In this document: positions 22,971 to 33,600 of the stretch, piece by piece
How the letters are laid out: every line of letters starts with the position of its first letter
Numbering within the stretch: the stretch's first letter is position 1
Notes under the pieces: model-generated
The model's database searches: none
Told to the model about the DNA's origin: nothing
The model's input: only the letters and a program-made list of their open reading frames with translations
Source: Natronoplasma sp964602715
GTDB taxonomy: Archaea; Thermoplasmatota; Thermoplasmata; Halarchaeoplasmatales; Halarchaeoplasmataceae
Length of the DNA stretch: 64,000 nucleotides
Assembly (NCBI GenBank): GCA_964602715.1
Contig: CAZRSB010000001.1
Location: 1 to 64,000, forward strand
Direction: 5' to 3'
Program-made: the position numbers and the translations under genes

Positions 22971-23062
22971 CGATAGAATACCTACAAAAAACGGAACAAT
23001 TAAAAAAGAGTAAAATATTGTGCTTCTCAAATCGGTCGATATAGAGTGAGTCATGTGATAAA

Positions 23063-24496
23063 ATGAATGAAAACGGAAAAGATGAAGAGGAAAAAGCAGG
23101 AAAAAAATTTGAAGACTTCAACGAATGGTATAATGAGATCGTTGAGGATGCTGGCCTTATAGATAAAAGATATCCTGTTAAAGGTATGAATATCTGGACC
23201 CCTTACGGCTGGAAAATAATGCAAAATATTGATGAAAAAACTAGAAAACTTGTAAATGAAACAGGTCACGAAGAAGTTAAATTTCCTCTTCTAGTTCCTG
23301 AGAAGGAATTCGCTAAAGAAGCCGAGCATATAGCAGGTTTCGAAGATGACGTTTTTTGGATCACTAAAGCAGGCAGAAACGAATTGGACATACCTTTACT
23401 ACTCAGACCAACAAGCGAAACGGCTATGTACCCTGTTTTTGATCTCTGGGTTCGTTCACACGCAGATCTTCCTCTCAAGATCTACCAGATGGTCAATGTG
23501 TTTAGATATGAAACAAAACAGACTAGAGCGTTCATGAGGATGAGGGAAATACAGTTTTTCGAAGCACATACTTGTCATGCTACAGAGGAAGGAGCAGAAA
23601 AACAGATTGAAGAAGATCTAGAGATCATGAAAGAATTATCAAAAAAATTATGTATGCCTTATCTTGAACTGGTCAGAACTGAATGGGATAAATTTCCAGG
23701 AGCGGATTATACTGTAGGAGCTGATTCCTTGATGCCAACCGGTAGAACACTTCAGATGGCGGGCATCCATCAATACAAAACTAACTTTTCAGAAGCCTAT
23801 GACATAACCTTTGAGAACGAAGAAGGAGAACATGAACATGTGTATCAAACTACTTATGGAATGTCAGAGAGATTGGTAGGCGCTATCGTGGCGATACATG
23901 GAGATGATAAAGGTCTAACAATCCCTCCAGCTGTAGCACCTATCCAGGTTCGAATAATACCTATCATCTATGACAACAAAGAAAAGATCAATGATTACTG
24001 TGAAGAGATAATAAAAGAACTAGAAAAACATCAGATCAGAGTAGATATAGACAATAGAAGTGAAAGACCTGGAAGCAAATTCTATGATGCCGAATTGAAA
24101 GGCATTCCTGTGAGATTAGATATAGGAAGTGATGAAGTAGACAACGAAAGCGTAACGTTGGTCAGAAGGGATAATGGAGAAAAACATCAGGTGCAAAAAA
24201 ATGATATAAGCGAAGAGGTAAAGACTACTTTCAAATCAATGCAAGAGGACATGTATCATAGAGCAAGACAACAATTGGATAACAACATAGAAGATATCGA
24301 GGATATTTCCGAGATAGAAGATGAAAAAATTTATCGTGGTGGTTGGTGTAAAAAAGAACACTGCGGAAAGGAAATAGAAGATATAACGGAGAGAGATATA
24401 TTAGGCACACCTTTCAAAGAAGAAGAATTCGAAGGTGAATGCATAAATTGTGGTAAAGAAACCGACACGGTAATTTATTTGAGCAATACACACTAA
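23063..24496 (+). CDS. proS: Prolyl-tRNA synthetase (archaeal/eukaryotic type)
   Basis: 477 residues, a class II synthetase charging tRNA-Pro. Motif 2 is in VFRYETKQTRAFMRMREIQFFEAH and motif 3 in GMSERLVGAIVAIHGDD. Proline-site strands PLLLRPTSETAMYP and GADYTVGADSLMPTGR are present. The anticodon-binding domain covers ~280-390, and the archaeal C-terminal zinc region is complete (WCKKEHCGKE...GECINCGKE). Length and layout fit archaeal ProRS, without the bacterial editing insert. ATG 23063 is preceded by a GTGA leader. Confidence 0.96.
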   Translation: MNENGKDEEEKAGKKFEDFNEWYNEIVEDAGLIDKRYPVKGMNIWTPYGWKIMQNIDEKTRKLVNETGHEEVKFPLLVPEKEFAKEAEHIAGFEDDVFWITKAGRNELDIPLLLRPTSETAMYPVFDLWVRSHADLPLKIYQMVNVFRYETKQTRAFMRMREIQFFEAHTCHATEEGAEKQIEEDLEIMKELSKKLCMPYLELVRTEWDKFPGADYTVGADSLMPTGRTLQMAGIHQYKTNFSEAYDITFENEEGEHEHVYQTTYGMSERLVGAIVAIHGDDKGLTIPPAVAPIQVRIIPIIYDNKEKINDYCEEIIKELEKHQIRVDIDNRSERPGSKFYDAELKGIPVRLDIGSDEVDNESVTLVRRDNGEKHQVQKNDISEEVKTTFKSMQEDMYHRARQQLDNNIEDIEDISEIEDEKIYRGGWCKKEHCGKEIEDITERDILGTPFKEEEFEGECINCGKETDTVIYLSNTH

Positions 24497-24543
24497 TGAT
24501 CGAAAATCATCCCTGATTTACGATCTAAAACCATTTAAGCTTT

Positions 24544-24750
24544 TTAATCTTTATCTTCTATAGAATAAAGCAAAAACCCTACTATACCAAATGCGATCAA
24601 TACGATCGATACAGAATACACACCGAGATCTGTCCAAGTATGATGGATTATAGACCATCCTATATAAAAGGCAACTCCCGAAGCTGCTATGAATGCACAG
24701 ATGATAGCTAACATGTCTCTAAGATCACGATCTTGCTCGTTCACTGTCAT
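24544..24750 (-). CDS. Small two-span membrane protein
   Basis: 68 residues with two hydrophobic helices, MLAIICAFIAASGVAFYIGW and LGVYSVSIVLIAFGIVGFLL, a charged N-terminus (NEQDRDLRD) and an acidic tail. The first span resembles the DUF2073/DUF350-type small membrane proteins only loosely, and I assign no family. It lies 50 bases downstream of the EF-2 gene on the same strand and could be the last cistron of that operon. Confidence 0.6.
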   Translation of the reverse strand: MTVNEQDRDLRDMLAIICAFIAASGVAFYIGWSIIHHTWTDLGVYSVSIVLIAFGIVGFLLYSIEDKD

Positions 24751-24800
24751 GAGATTGGATAGAAAAAAGATTTATTAAAAGGTTTTGCCGTCTATCTCGT

Positions 24801-27005
24801 TTAATCAGCGTAATGAGACTCATTAAATGGCTCTGGATTCAATCCTTTTCTCTGCCTTATCTCACTGACGATTTCACTCTGTAATTTTTTTGGCACTTTT
24901 TCAAATCCTGCATGTTCTGTTGACCATAACGCTTTTCCACCTGTTGCACTCCTTATATCTCCAGAAAATCCAAACATCTCTGAAACTGGACATTTTGCTT
25001 CGATATGAGAGTCACTACCTTCTTGAGACATGTCGATGACTTCTCCTCTCCTTTGCTGGATCTCTACATTCACATTGCCCATCAAATCAGAGGGTATGTC
25101 GATAAATACCCTTTGTTTTGGTTCGAGGAGTATTCTTTCACCTTGACACATAGCCCCATAGATCGCATTTTTTACAGCAGGTATAACCTGTGCTGGCCCT
25201 CTATGAATAGTATCTTCGTGAAGTTTAGCATCGACTAACTTAATTTTCACTCCTTTTAGTGGTTCCCTTGCTAATGGTCCCTCTTCACATGTTTCTTCAA
25301 ACCCTTCTTCGATCAGTTCCATAGTTTCATTTAAGTACTGAATTCCCTTTGTCATATTTAGAAGAACATTATCTTCAACGAACTCTACAATATTTTTTGA
25401 CTCATCTTTCTCCATACCAGCTTCTCTGAGATCCTTTGCTAGTTCTGTCTTATCTTTTACTTTACCATGTACTGAAACGTCACCTTTGTCAATTGCTTCC
25501 ACTACTCCATCTTCCAATGGTTCAACTTCAAAATAAAATCGATTATGTCTATTCGGTGAGACTCCCATGAAAGTTCCGCCCTGATGTTCGATCGCTTCTC
25601 TATATACCACGATAGGCTCAGACGAAGTTATAGGAACACCTTGCTCTTCTTGTATCCTGTGTTCAGTTATCTCTAGATGTAATTCTCCCATACCAGAAAT
25701 TAGATGCTCTCCCGTTTCCTGATCTATTTGAATCTCTATAGATGGATCAGCCTTAGCTACTGATCTTAGTACTTCGATCAATTTTGGAAGATCGGCTGTA
25801 TTTTTTGCTTCTACAGCCTTAGTAACCACCGGTTCTGAGAAGTGTTTCATCTCTTCGAATGGAATCATATCCTCTTCAGTAGTCACTGTAGATCCTGCTA
25901 TGGCATCTCTTAGTCCTCCTAGTGATACAATATTACCAGCTTTTATTTCATCTACAGGTATTCGTTCAGCTCCAACATTTAATGCTACCTGTTGTACTCT
26001 ATTTTTTTGAGGTTGATCATCTATATGAAGTTCCATGCCGTCCTCAATTTTACCACCAAATAATCTTCCTACTGCAATCTCTCCAGCATGTTCGTCCATG
26101 ACAATCTTGGTTACCATCATCGATGTAGGACCCTCCTCAGAACATTCTATCATCGTCTGTCCTATATCACTGTCTTCTTCACCTCTCCATATATGGGGTA
26201 TCCTGTATTTTTGAGCAGTTAGTGGATCCGGCATATGTCTGATGACCTGATTCAATAAAACCTCATGAAGTGGTGCTATTTTAATAAGTTCTTTTTCTTT
26301 TTCTTTCCCAGCTTCTATGTGATCGTAAATATCTTTGAAAGTGATACCTTCTTTTTGCATGTAAGGAACTGAGATGGCCCAATTCTGAAGAGCGGAACCA
26401 AAGGCCACATTCCCATCTTCTACATTTAACCGCCATTCACCTTCAAATTCTTCTGGAACGTTGTTTTTGATAAGTTGATCAACATTTCTGATTATCTTAT
26501 GGAAACGCTGCTGCATTTCTTCTGGATCTACATTGAGTTCTTTAATCAAACGATCTACCTTATTGATGAACAGTATCGGTTTTACCTTCTCTTTCAAAGC
26601 CTGTCTGATCACTGTTTCGGTTTGAGGCATAACACCTTCAACAGCGCAGACTACTATGATGACTCCATCTACCGCTCTCATAGCCCTAGTTACGTCTCCA
26701 CCAAAGTCAACATGGCCAGGGGTATCTACGAGATTTATTAAATATTCATCTCCTTCAAAATCATGAACCATAGACACATTGGCTGAATCTATAGTTATGC
26801 CTCTTTCTTGTTCCTGATCATCAAAATCTAAAAGCAATTGCTTTCCCGCTAGTTCTTCTGACATCATGCCAGCACCAGCGATCAGATTATCACTTAAAGT
26901 TGTTTTACCGTGGTCAATATGTGCCGCGGTTCCGATATTTCTGATCTGCTCTTGTTTTTCCATCAATTTCCGTGCTTTACGTATATTTTCCTCCTTTCTG
27001 CCCAT
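24801..27005 (-). CDS. fusA: Translation elongation factor EF-2
   Basis: 734 residues. The GTPase motifs are AHIDHGKTTL (P-loop), RGITIDS (switch I), DTPGHVDF (switch II) and INKVDR (NKxD). Domain IV carries the diphthamide loop LHEDTIHRGPAQVIPA, whose second histidine is modified in archaea and eukaryotes. It translocates tRNA and mRNA on the ribosome. The length matches archaeal EF-2. It follows rps7 by 35 bases in the classical str-operon order. Confidence 0.97.
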   Translation of the reverse strand: MGRKEENIRKARKLMEKQEQIRNIGTAAHIDHGKTTLSDNLIAGAGMMSEELAGKQLLLDFDDQEQERGITIDSANVSMVHDFEGDEYLINLVDTPGHVDFGGDVTRAMRAVDGVIIVVCAVEGVMPQTETVIRQALKEKVKPILFINKVDRLIKELNVDPEEMQQRFHKIIRNVDQLIKNNVPEEFEGEWRLNVEDGNVAFGSALQNWAISVPYMQKEGITFKDIYDHIEAGKEKEKELIKIAPLHEVLLNQVIRHMPDPLTAQKYRIPHIWRGEEDSDIGQTMIECSEEGPTSMMVTKIVMDEHAGEIAVGRLFGGKIEDGMELHIDDQPQKNRVQQVALNVGAERIPVDEIKAGNIVSLGGLRDAIAGSTVTTEEDMIPFEEMKHFSEPVVTKAVEAKNTADLPKLIEVLRSVAKADPSIEIQIDQETGEHLISGMGELHLEITEHRIQEEQGVPITSSEPIVVYREAIEHQGGTFMGVSPNRHNRFYFEVEPLEDGVVEAIDKGDVSVHGKVKDKTELAKDLREAGMEKDESKNIVEFVEDNVLLNMTKGIQYLNETMELIEEGFEETCEEGPLAREPLKGVKIKLVDAKLHEDTIHRGPAQVIPAVKNAIYGAMCQGERILLEPKQRVFIDIPSDLMGNVNVEIQQRRGEVIDMSQEGSDSHIEAKCPVSEMFGFSGDIRSATGGKALWSTEHAGFEKVPKKLQSEIVSEIRQRKGLNPEPFNESHYAD

Positions 27006-27040
27006 AAAAAATCACCTAAAATAATGTGAAAAGTTTTTTA

Positions 27041-27679
27041 TCACCTTGCTGAGGCAGCCATCCTTTCAGTCTCTTCTTTCTTAGAAACTGCAAAACTATC
27101 TCTATCTCTCCTAGATGCTTTAATCAATTCCTCAGCTAAACAGGTTGAAATTTTTTTTGGATTTTTATATGAAGCTTTAACTGCACCTTGAGTGATCTTA
27201 GATAATGCAAGTGAAATCCTTCTGCTTGGTGAAACATCTACTGCCTTAGGAACTGATATACCACCATATGTGATTTGTGTTGTCTCTTCCCTTGGGGCAC
27301 TATTTTCTATTGCATCTACTAAAACTTGAACAGGGTTTTTCTCAGTTCTTTCATTTACTATATCCATCGCGTCCTTCACTGCATTGTAGGCCTTTAGTTT
27401 TTTACCTGTAAAATCCTCGGTTCTCATCATATTGTTTATCAATCGTTCTATGATGCTAATCTCCTCTTTTTTGAATCTCTTATTTGCATGCTTTCCTCCG
27501 CTGTGAGGGAGTAAAATTGGTAGAAGATTTATGTACCTTTCTAAACCTGAATCTCTAACTTCCACTTCTTTCATATCATATTTACCGAAAAGGTCAGGCA
27601 TATCAAGTGATTCATACAATCTTTCTCTTTGACTTTCCAACTCAGTTTTTTCAGACACATCCGTATTTTCATCGGCCAT
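27041..27679 (-). CDS. rps7: 30S ribosomal protein S7
   Basis: About 212 residues from the preferred ATG (27679), which has GGTGAAGGA just upstream. An ATG at 27694 overlapping the rps12 stop is also possible. KYDMKEVEVRDSGLERYINLLPILLPHSGGKHANKRF and VERLINNMMR are characteristic of archaeal S7, as are the basic C-terminus AEELIKASRRDRDSFAVSKK and EETERMA. It binds the 3' major domain of 16S rRNA. It lies between rps12 and EF-2. Confidence 0.95.
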   Translation of the reverse strand: MADENTDVSEKTELESQRERLYESLDMPDLFGKYDMKEVEVRDSGLERYINLLPILLPHSGGKHANKRFKKEEISIIERLINNMMRTEDFTGKKLKAYNAVKDAMDIVNERTEKNPVQVLVDAIENSAPREETTQITYGGISVPKAVDVSPSRRISLALSKITQGAVKASYKNPKKISTCLAEELIKASRRDRDSFAVSKKEETERMAASAR

Positions 27680-27694
27680 TTCCTTCACCTTCAT

Positions 27695-28123
27695 TTATCT
27701 CAATGGTTTTTCTTTTCTACCGGCTATCAATTCGGATAGAGCTACACGGTTGACCTTTACTACTTTGTATCTGACTCCGGGTATATCCCCTTTGGCCTTT
27801 CCACGCATCCCTCCAATACCTTCAATGAGTACTTCATCGTGTTCATCTATATAGCTGATAGCACCTTCACCAGGGGCAAAAGCAGTTACCTGTCTACCAT
27901 TTTTAATAAGTTGGACTTTGACACATTTTCTGATAGCAGAGTTCGGCTGTTTAGCCTCGATCCCTACTTTTTCCAGAACGATGCCCTTTCCTTGGGGAGC
28001 ACCTTCTAAAGGGTCAGTCCTTTCTCTCAGACCTAATTCTCTCTTTTTGTAATCCTTGTCGCTCCATCTGAACTTTTGACGACTCTTTTTTAACTTCCGT
28101 GCAGCATTTAATCCATTAGCCAC
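27695..28123 (-). CDS. rps12: 30S ribosomal protein S12
   Basis: The GTG at 28123 is chosen because it gives ANGLNAARKLKKSRQKFRWS, the normal archaeal N-terminus, at 142 residues, with CGGAG upstream. The longer frame back to 28201 adds 26 residues not seen in the family. EAKQPNSAIRKCVKVQLIKNG is the decoding-site core, with GEGAISYIDEHDEVLIEGIG following. It contributes to decoding fidelity. It is first in the rps12-rps7-EF-2 operon; the usual upstream archaeal genes (rpl30e, nusA) are absent here. Confidence 0.96.
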   Translation of the reverse strand: MANGLNAARKLKKSRQKFRWSDKDYKKRELGLRERTDPLEGAPQGKGIVLEKVGIEAKQPNSAIRKCVKVQLIKNGRQVTAFAPGEGAISYIDEHDEVLIEGIGGMRGKAKGDIPGVRYKVVKVNRVALSELIAGRKEKPLR

Positions 28124-28219
28124 TTTGCTCAACTCCGTTAACAGGGTGATTCTGCTTAATGTGATGATAGGGGGTTTGCAATAAAACTTTCGGTATTGCA
28201 ATCCTCAAAACATCTTTTT

Positions 28220-28777
28220 TTAGACCAATATAGGATGTCTATCTTTAATATCCTCCTCGGTTTCGTCTAGTTCCTCCATCAAAACAGCTATCAATCCATC
28301 TAAAAATATCATCGCAGTATCTTCAAATATAGTTCCTAATGGAGCAAGTTTATGATTCAACGAGTCATCATGTGACTCTAATATTATCATAGTGTCAGCC
28401 AAGCTAGCTAGAGTTGAATCGGGACTAGCTGTTAAAACAATAACTTCTGAATTTTTAACCCTATTTTTTACTATCTCTGCAGTCTGAATGGCGGTTTGTG
28501 TTTCTCCTGTTTTAGAAACGATGAAAACACAATCACCGGGTTTAACTGCAGGAGTTATTGTCTCTCCAATGAAATATGAATCTAATCCTAACTGCATCAA
28601 CCTCATCGCAAATGACCGACCAACAAGCCCTGATCGACCTGAACCATATACAAAAACGTTTTTAGAGGATGTGATGATATCGACTGTGTCTTCGATACTT
28701 TCACATTTTAGATTTTTTATAGAATATTCGATAGAATCTAAGATATGGTCTAAACCTTCTATCAGTCTTTCATTCAT
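28220..28777 (-). CDS. hxlB: 6-phospho-3-hexuloisomerase
   Basis: 185 residues from ATG 28777 (AGGAG eight bases upstream). This is a SIS-domain isomerase: VFVYGSGRSGLVGRSFAMRL, SKTGETQTAI and the conserved end LAPLGTIFEDTAMIFLDGLI plus DRHPILV. It interconverts 3-hexulose-6-phosphate and fructose-6-phosphate in the ribulose-monophosphate route that many archaea use to make pentoses. No hexulose-phosphate synthase lies next to it. Its start overlaps the end of the endonuclease IV-like gene. Confidence 0.9.
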   Translation of the reverse strand: MNERLIEGLDHILDSIEYSIKNLKCESIEDTVDIITSSKNVFVYGSGRSGLVGRSFAMRLMQLGLDSYFIGETITPAVKPGDCVFIVSKTGETQTAIQTAEIVKNRVKNSEVIVLTASPDSTLASLADTMIILESHDDSLNHKLAPLGTIFEDTAMIFLDGLIAVLMEELDETEEDIKDRHPILV

Positions 28778-29804
28778 CTTCTTCACTCCTTAATTCTCTT
28801 CCTATCTCCTTTGAATAAATTCTCTCAAATATCGCTTTCATATATTTTGCATCATGTTCCTTAAGCGGAGAAGTAGAGATTATCGTGATGTTTTCTTCGC
28901 TCTTTATAAGATAGTATACCAACTCTTCAAATTGAAGATCTCCTCTTTTGATAGGTGTCAATCTACATTCATCTCTTCTTCTTTTTTCCACTCCAGAAAA
29001 AGTGACATAATATTCATCAGATATGAATTTTTCACACATATCAAATATTTCCGCAAAGTCCTCTTCATCTTCTAAAGGATAAACACCATCTGCTTTGATA
29101 TGGGCAAAATTTATTATGGGGATTGTTCCCGAAACTTTTCTACAAATATCCAATGTTTGATCAAGATCTCCATAAACATCATCACCCGTCTGTACTTCCA
29201 GACCAATTTTCATCTCTGTTTTACATTTTTGAGACATCCAATCTCTCAATTCCCTAAGATTTTCCACCGCTGAGCTCTCAAGATAATCCACGTCTTGATC
29301 TTTTTTTTGTAGACCTAGATGAGTGATGACGGTTTGAGCTTGTAATTGATCTGCCATCACAGCCCCATATTTAAAAGCTCTTTTGGACTTTTCAACAGGT
29401 TCAGTATCCCTTTCACTCAATTCCATATAGTAAGGCGTGTGTAATGACATGTTTACATCTAACTCTTGACTCAGTTTCCCTATGTATGGAAACCTATAGA
29501 ATTCTTCAGCAACACCTCCTGTTATGGAATGAAGCATGTCTCCTCTTTGGAGTTCTTTATCAAGATCTTCCACAAAAATTTTTCTGAAATCTCTACCTTT
29601 GTTAACACCAATAATATATTTTTCTGGTACTTCTCTAGCTTTCAGACCCACTTCTTCTTCTTCAACAGGCCTAGTTCTCACTTTCGGTCTTAAAAATTGA
29701 ACTTCAAAAGCGTCAAGGCCTAGACTGTGAACATCTTTTATCCCGTCTTCAAGAGTTCTACCTTTACATGAGAGCGGGATACCGCTAGGACCAAATCGTA
29801 TCAT
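28770..29804 (-). CDS. Endonuclease IV/xylose isomerase-like TIM barrel protein
   Basis: 344 residues. IRFGPSGIPLSCKGRTLEDGIKDV, GLDAFEVQF, MSLHTPYYMEL, VITHLGLQ, IGLEVQTGDDV and FAHIKADG place zinc-ligand-type His, Glu and Asp residues at the barrel ends, as in AP endonuclease family 2. A ~45-residue insertion after the second strand (RPKVRTRPVEEEE...) is unusual for endonuclease IV. It may be a DNA repair AP endonuclease or a sugar isomerase. The short overlap with hxlB indicates cotranscription. Confidence 0.8.
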   Translation of the reverse strand: MIRFGPSGIPLSCKGRTLEDGIKDVHSLGLDAFEVQFLRPKVRTRPVEEEEVGLKAREVPEKYIIGVNKGRDFRKIFVEDLDKELQRGDMLHSITGGVAEEFYRFPYIGKLSQELDVNMSLHTPYYMELSERDTEPVEKSKRAFKYGAVMADQLQAQTVITHLGLQKKDQDVDYLESSAVENLRELRDWMSQKCKTEMKIGLEVQTGDDVYGDLDQTLDICRKVSGTIPIINFAHIKADGVYPLEDEEDFAEIFDMCEKFISDEYYVTFSGVEKRRRDECRLTPIKRGDLQFEELVYYLIKSEENITIISTSPLKEHDAKYMKAIFERIYSKEIGRELRSEEDE

Positions 29805-29914
29805 TGCATTGATTCCTCCCGGGCTTCAAAATTTACCATACTGCACCTGATTAAGAATTGCCTTATTTAAACTTAATCATATTTTATCCCTTTTTAGCTT
29901 ATTATAAACGAGCA

Positions 29915-30544
29915 TTACCAATTCTCTACAACATCTTTGCTAGAGATTATTTCGGCGCCATATATCTCCCTCATATAATCCAGTGCATTATCCTTTTTTT
30001 CATCAGTCATCGCCGCTGTACAATCTTCCACTATACTGATCTCATAATCTCGATAGAAAGCTCCTGCAGCCGTATGTTGTACGCAGATATCAGTTGTTAC
30101 TCCTGTAAGCAGAACTTTTTCGATTTGATGTTGTCTCAGAGTTAATTCCAGATCCGTTTTATAGAATGCATCATAAAATCTTTTAGTGAGTTTTCTATTT
30201 GCTAAACCTTCAAGTTCGGGTATTGTTTCAGCGCCTTCTTCGTCACTCATGGCGTGAGAACCCCAATGTTCCAGTTCAGGATCTTCCTCTCTATGTGAAT
30301 CTTGTACATATACTTTTAGCTTGTCTGATTCACTAGCTCTCTCCAAAAGGTTTTTCAAGTCTGGAACTATCCCTTGAGCATTCTCATTGCCCAGTTTTCC
30401 GGTAACGAAATCATTTATCATATCAATAACAAGTAAAGCTTCTTTTTTTGGAATGCTATCACCATTATTGCTTTGAACTAAATATGAGCAACTATTTAAG
30501 TTTTTGAGGCAACTAGATATCATTATTTTTGACACAAAATACAT
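29915..30544 (-). CDS. Isochorismatase-family cysteine hydrolase (nicotinamidase-like)
   Basis: 209 residues by the longest frame. The first ~33 (MYFVSKIMISSCLKNL...) look non-homologous, so the start is probably closer to KKEALLVIDMINDF. The catalytic triad is visible: Asp in LLVIDMINDFV, Lys in LTKRFYDAFYKT and Cys in LTGVTTDICVQHTAAGA. The family includes nicotinamidase (NAD salvage), and the pattern ICVQHTAAGAFYRDYEISIVEDC fits. The metal-site histidine is less clear, so the exact substrate stays open. Confidence 0.82.
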   Translation of the reverse strand: MYFVSKIMISSCLKNLNSCSYLVQSNNGDSIPKKEALLVIDMINDFVTGKLGNENAQGIVPDLKNLLERASESDKLKVYVQDSHREEDPELEHWGSHAMSDEEGAETIPELEGLANRKLTKRFYDAFYKTDLELTLRQHQIEKVLLTGVTTDICVQHTAAGAFYRDYEISIVEDCTAAMTDEKKDNALDYMREIYGAEIISSKDVVENW

Positions 30545-30626
30545 ATTTTTTTTATTATTATAACAATGATATCGGAATATTCTTAACTTGGTTTTCCATT
30601 ACCCAATTCCATCGAGGTTATATGCC

Positions 30627-33600
30627 ATGACTGTTGAAAATCTCACCGAGAATGCCAAAAAAATATTGAAAGAAAGATATTTGAAACGAAACGAAGAGGG
30701 AAAAATAGACGAAACCCCTGAAGAGATGTTTAGAAGGATCGCTCATGAAATAGCAGAGGTGAATGAGAAATACGATGATGATAGAGAGGTAAAAGAGGAA
30801 GAAAAAGAATTTTTTGAAGCATTAACGAATCTTGATTTTATACCTAATTCACCCACTTTGATGAATGCTGGATTAGAACTCGGTCAATTGAGTGCATGTT
30901 TTGTACTGTCCCCTAACGATAATATGGAAAGTATTTTCCAGCAAGTTAAGAACGCAGCCAAAATTTTCCAATCCGGAGGGGGTGTAGGTTATACATTTTC
31001 TCGACTTAGACCAAGAGGTGATACTGTCAAATCAACTGGAGGCATAGCCAGCGGACCAGTTTCTTTCATGAAAGTTTACGACGAGATGTGCAATACTATC
31101 AAGCAGGGTGGAAGAAGGAGAGGAGCTCAGATGGGAGTCTTGTCAGTCCAACATCCTGATATAGAAGAATTCATTGAGGCGAAAGATGAGGAAGGAGAAT
31201 TGGAAAATTTCAATATCTCTGTAGCTCTGACAGAAGAATTCATGGAGGCCGTTCGTAAAGGAGAAGACTATGACCTGATAAATCCTCGAAGCGATGAGGT
31301 GGAAGGCCAGCTCGATGCTGAAAGAATATACGATAAAATAGTAAATCAGGCTTGGAAGAACGGTGAGCCAGGGATTTTATTTTTAGATAGGATAAACGAG
31401 GACAATCCATTCGATATGGAGGAATATCCGGAGCATTACATCGATGCTACAAATCCATGTGTAGCCGAAGGAACTTTAGTTAATACTCCCCAAGGTTGTC
31501 GAAAAGTTGAAAACATAGAAGTAGGTGACGAAATCTCTACCGTATTAGGTCACGAAACCGTCGATAGCATTGAAGTGCATGAAGATTATGAAGTTTATCG
31601 AGTTACTTTTAGTGATGGCGGTGAATTAAAGGTTACGGCTCAGCATCAATTCCATGTAAAACAAGAAGGAAAAAAGGTTAAACCGTTACCATTAACTCAG
31701 ATTGAAGTCGATGATTATGTAAGGCTTCATCCTTCATATTTAAAAGAAAAAGGAGATGATGGGCTATATAAGAGAGGATTAAAAAGAGGTATTCTGATTG
31801 GAGATGGGTGTTACACAGAACATGCAGTAAACAATAATACTGTTTCAATATCAACAAATGAGGATGAAGATGAATATGCTAAAAGAATAAAAGAGTTATT
31901 CGGTGAAAACTTATTTAGAACTGATAATGAAATCTTAGACTGTAAAACCAAAAATTTAATATTAGCTAACGGCAGAACAATAATAGAAAATTTAAATCTA
32001 GAACCCTCTAAATCCCCTGATAAATCATTTAGTTGTTCAGAGTTGAAAACAGAAGCCGAAATAATGGGAGTTTTAGACGGTTTACTAGCAAGTGATGGTG
32101 ATATTAATTTAGCAAGCAATCATCCGCAAATTAGGTGGACCACCTCCTCCAAAGAACTAGCTCATTCGATTCGAAACGCTCTATTAAGTATTGGAATCCA
32201 TGGTAGAATAACTGTTCAAAATAAGGAAAGTCGAGGAGGTACAATAAACGGAAGAAAAATCAAAGCTAATAATCCAAAATATACTATTAATGTATCAGGT
32301 TCTTCAGCTCGTAGATTTGCTGAGAAAAGTCGTCTAGAGGATATACACCCAAGGAAAGGAGAGGAGCTTTTAGACTTGAGGAGAAATTGGATGACTACAG
32401 GGAATACTTGGAAAGCCCAGATTGAATCTATAGAGAAATTAGAGGATAAAACAACTGTTTATGATTTATATTGTAAAGAATCTGATACGTGGATAACGGA
32501 AGGATATGTGCAAAGGGGTTGTGGTGAGCAGCCATTGGAGGATTTCGAAGCGTGCAATCTAGGTCATATCAATCTATCTCACGCTGTAAATGACGGAAAA
32601 GTAGATTGGAACCACCTCGAAGAGATGGTGGATCTCTCTGTTAGGTTCTTAGACAATGTTATAGATGCGTCTGATTTTCCAAATGTCACAGGATACGAGG
32701 GAGAAGGGGATGCAATCAGGAAAAAAGTGAACGAGAACAGAAAGATAGGTTTGGGTGTGATGGGATGGCACAATATGTTGATGCAGTTAGAGATACCTTA
32801 TGATAGTGAAGAGGCTATAGATAAGGCCCATGAAGTTATGGAATTTATTCATAATAAGAGCAAAGAAATCAGCAAAAAAATTGCGGAGGACCGAGGCAAA
32901 TTCCCTAATTGGGATGAATCTGAATATGATGAACCGATAAGAAACGCAACTACTACCACTATAGCTCCTACAGGTACCACTAGCATGATAGCTAATACTA
33001 GCGGGGGCATCGAACCGGTCTTCGCCGTATCCTACATCAAAAACGTTTTGGACGGAGAAACCATGGTCATGCCCGATCCAGTATTCGAAGATTTTGCAAA
33101 GGAAAGAGGATTTTACAGTGATGAACTAATGGAAAATATAGCTAAACAAGGTTCCGTAACCAACATAGACGAGGTACCAGAGGATGTTAAACCGCTTTTC
33201 AAAACCGCTCTTGAAATATCTCCGGAATGGCATATACGGATGCAGGCAGCTTTCCAGGAACATGTAGATAATGCTATATCGAAAACTGTAAATTTTCCAA
33301 ATGAAGCTACTGAAGAAGATATCAAAGAAGTTTATGATCTCGCTTATGAACTAGGATGTAAAGGAGTGACAGTATATAGAAGTGGTTCGCGACAAGAGCA
33401 GGTTATGGAAGTTGAGGGAGAAAAAGAGGAAGAAGACGAATTCGAGAGAAGACCTAGAGAGAGACCTACGACAGTAGAAGGCACAACTCAGAAGATAGAG
33501 ACTGGGTATGGAAGCCTTTACGTCACCATAAATCAGGATGAATATGGTTTGTTTGAGGTATTCTCTCAAATAGGTAGAGCCGGTGGATTCACACAATCCT

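Noticed and set aside
27695..28201. Longer S12 start at 28201
   Set aside because: The extra 26 residues are unlike any S12 N-terminus; GTG 28123 gives the standard start and has a ribosome site.
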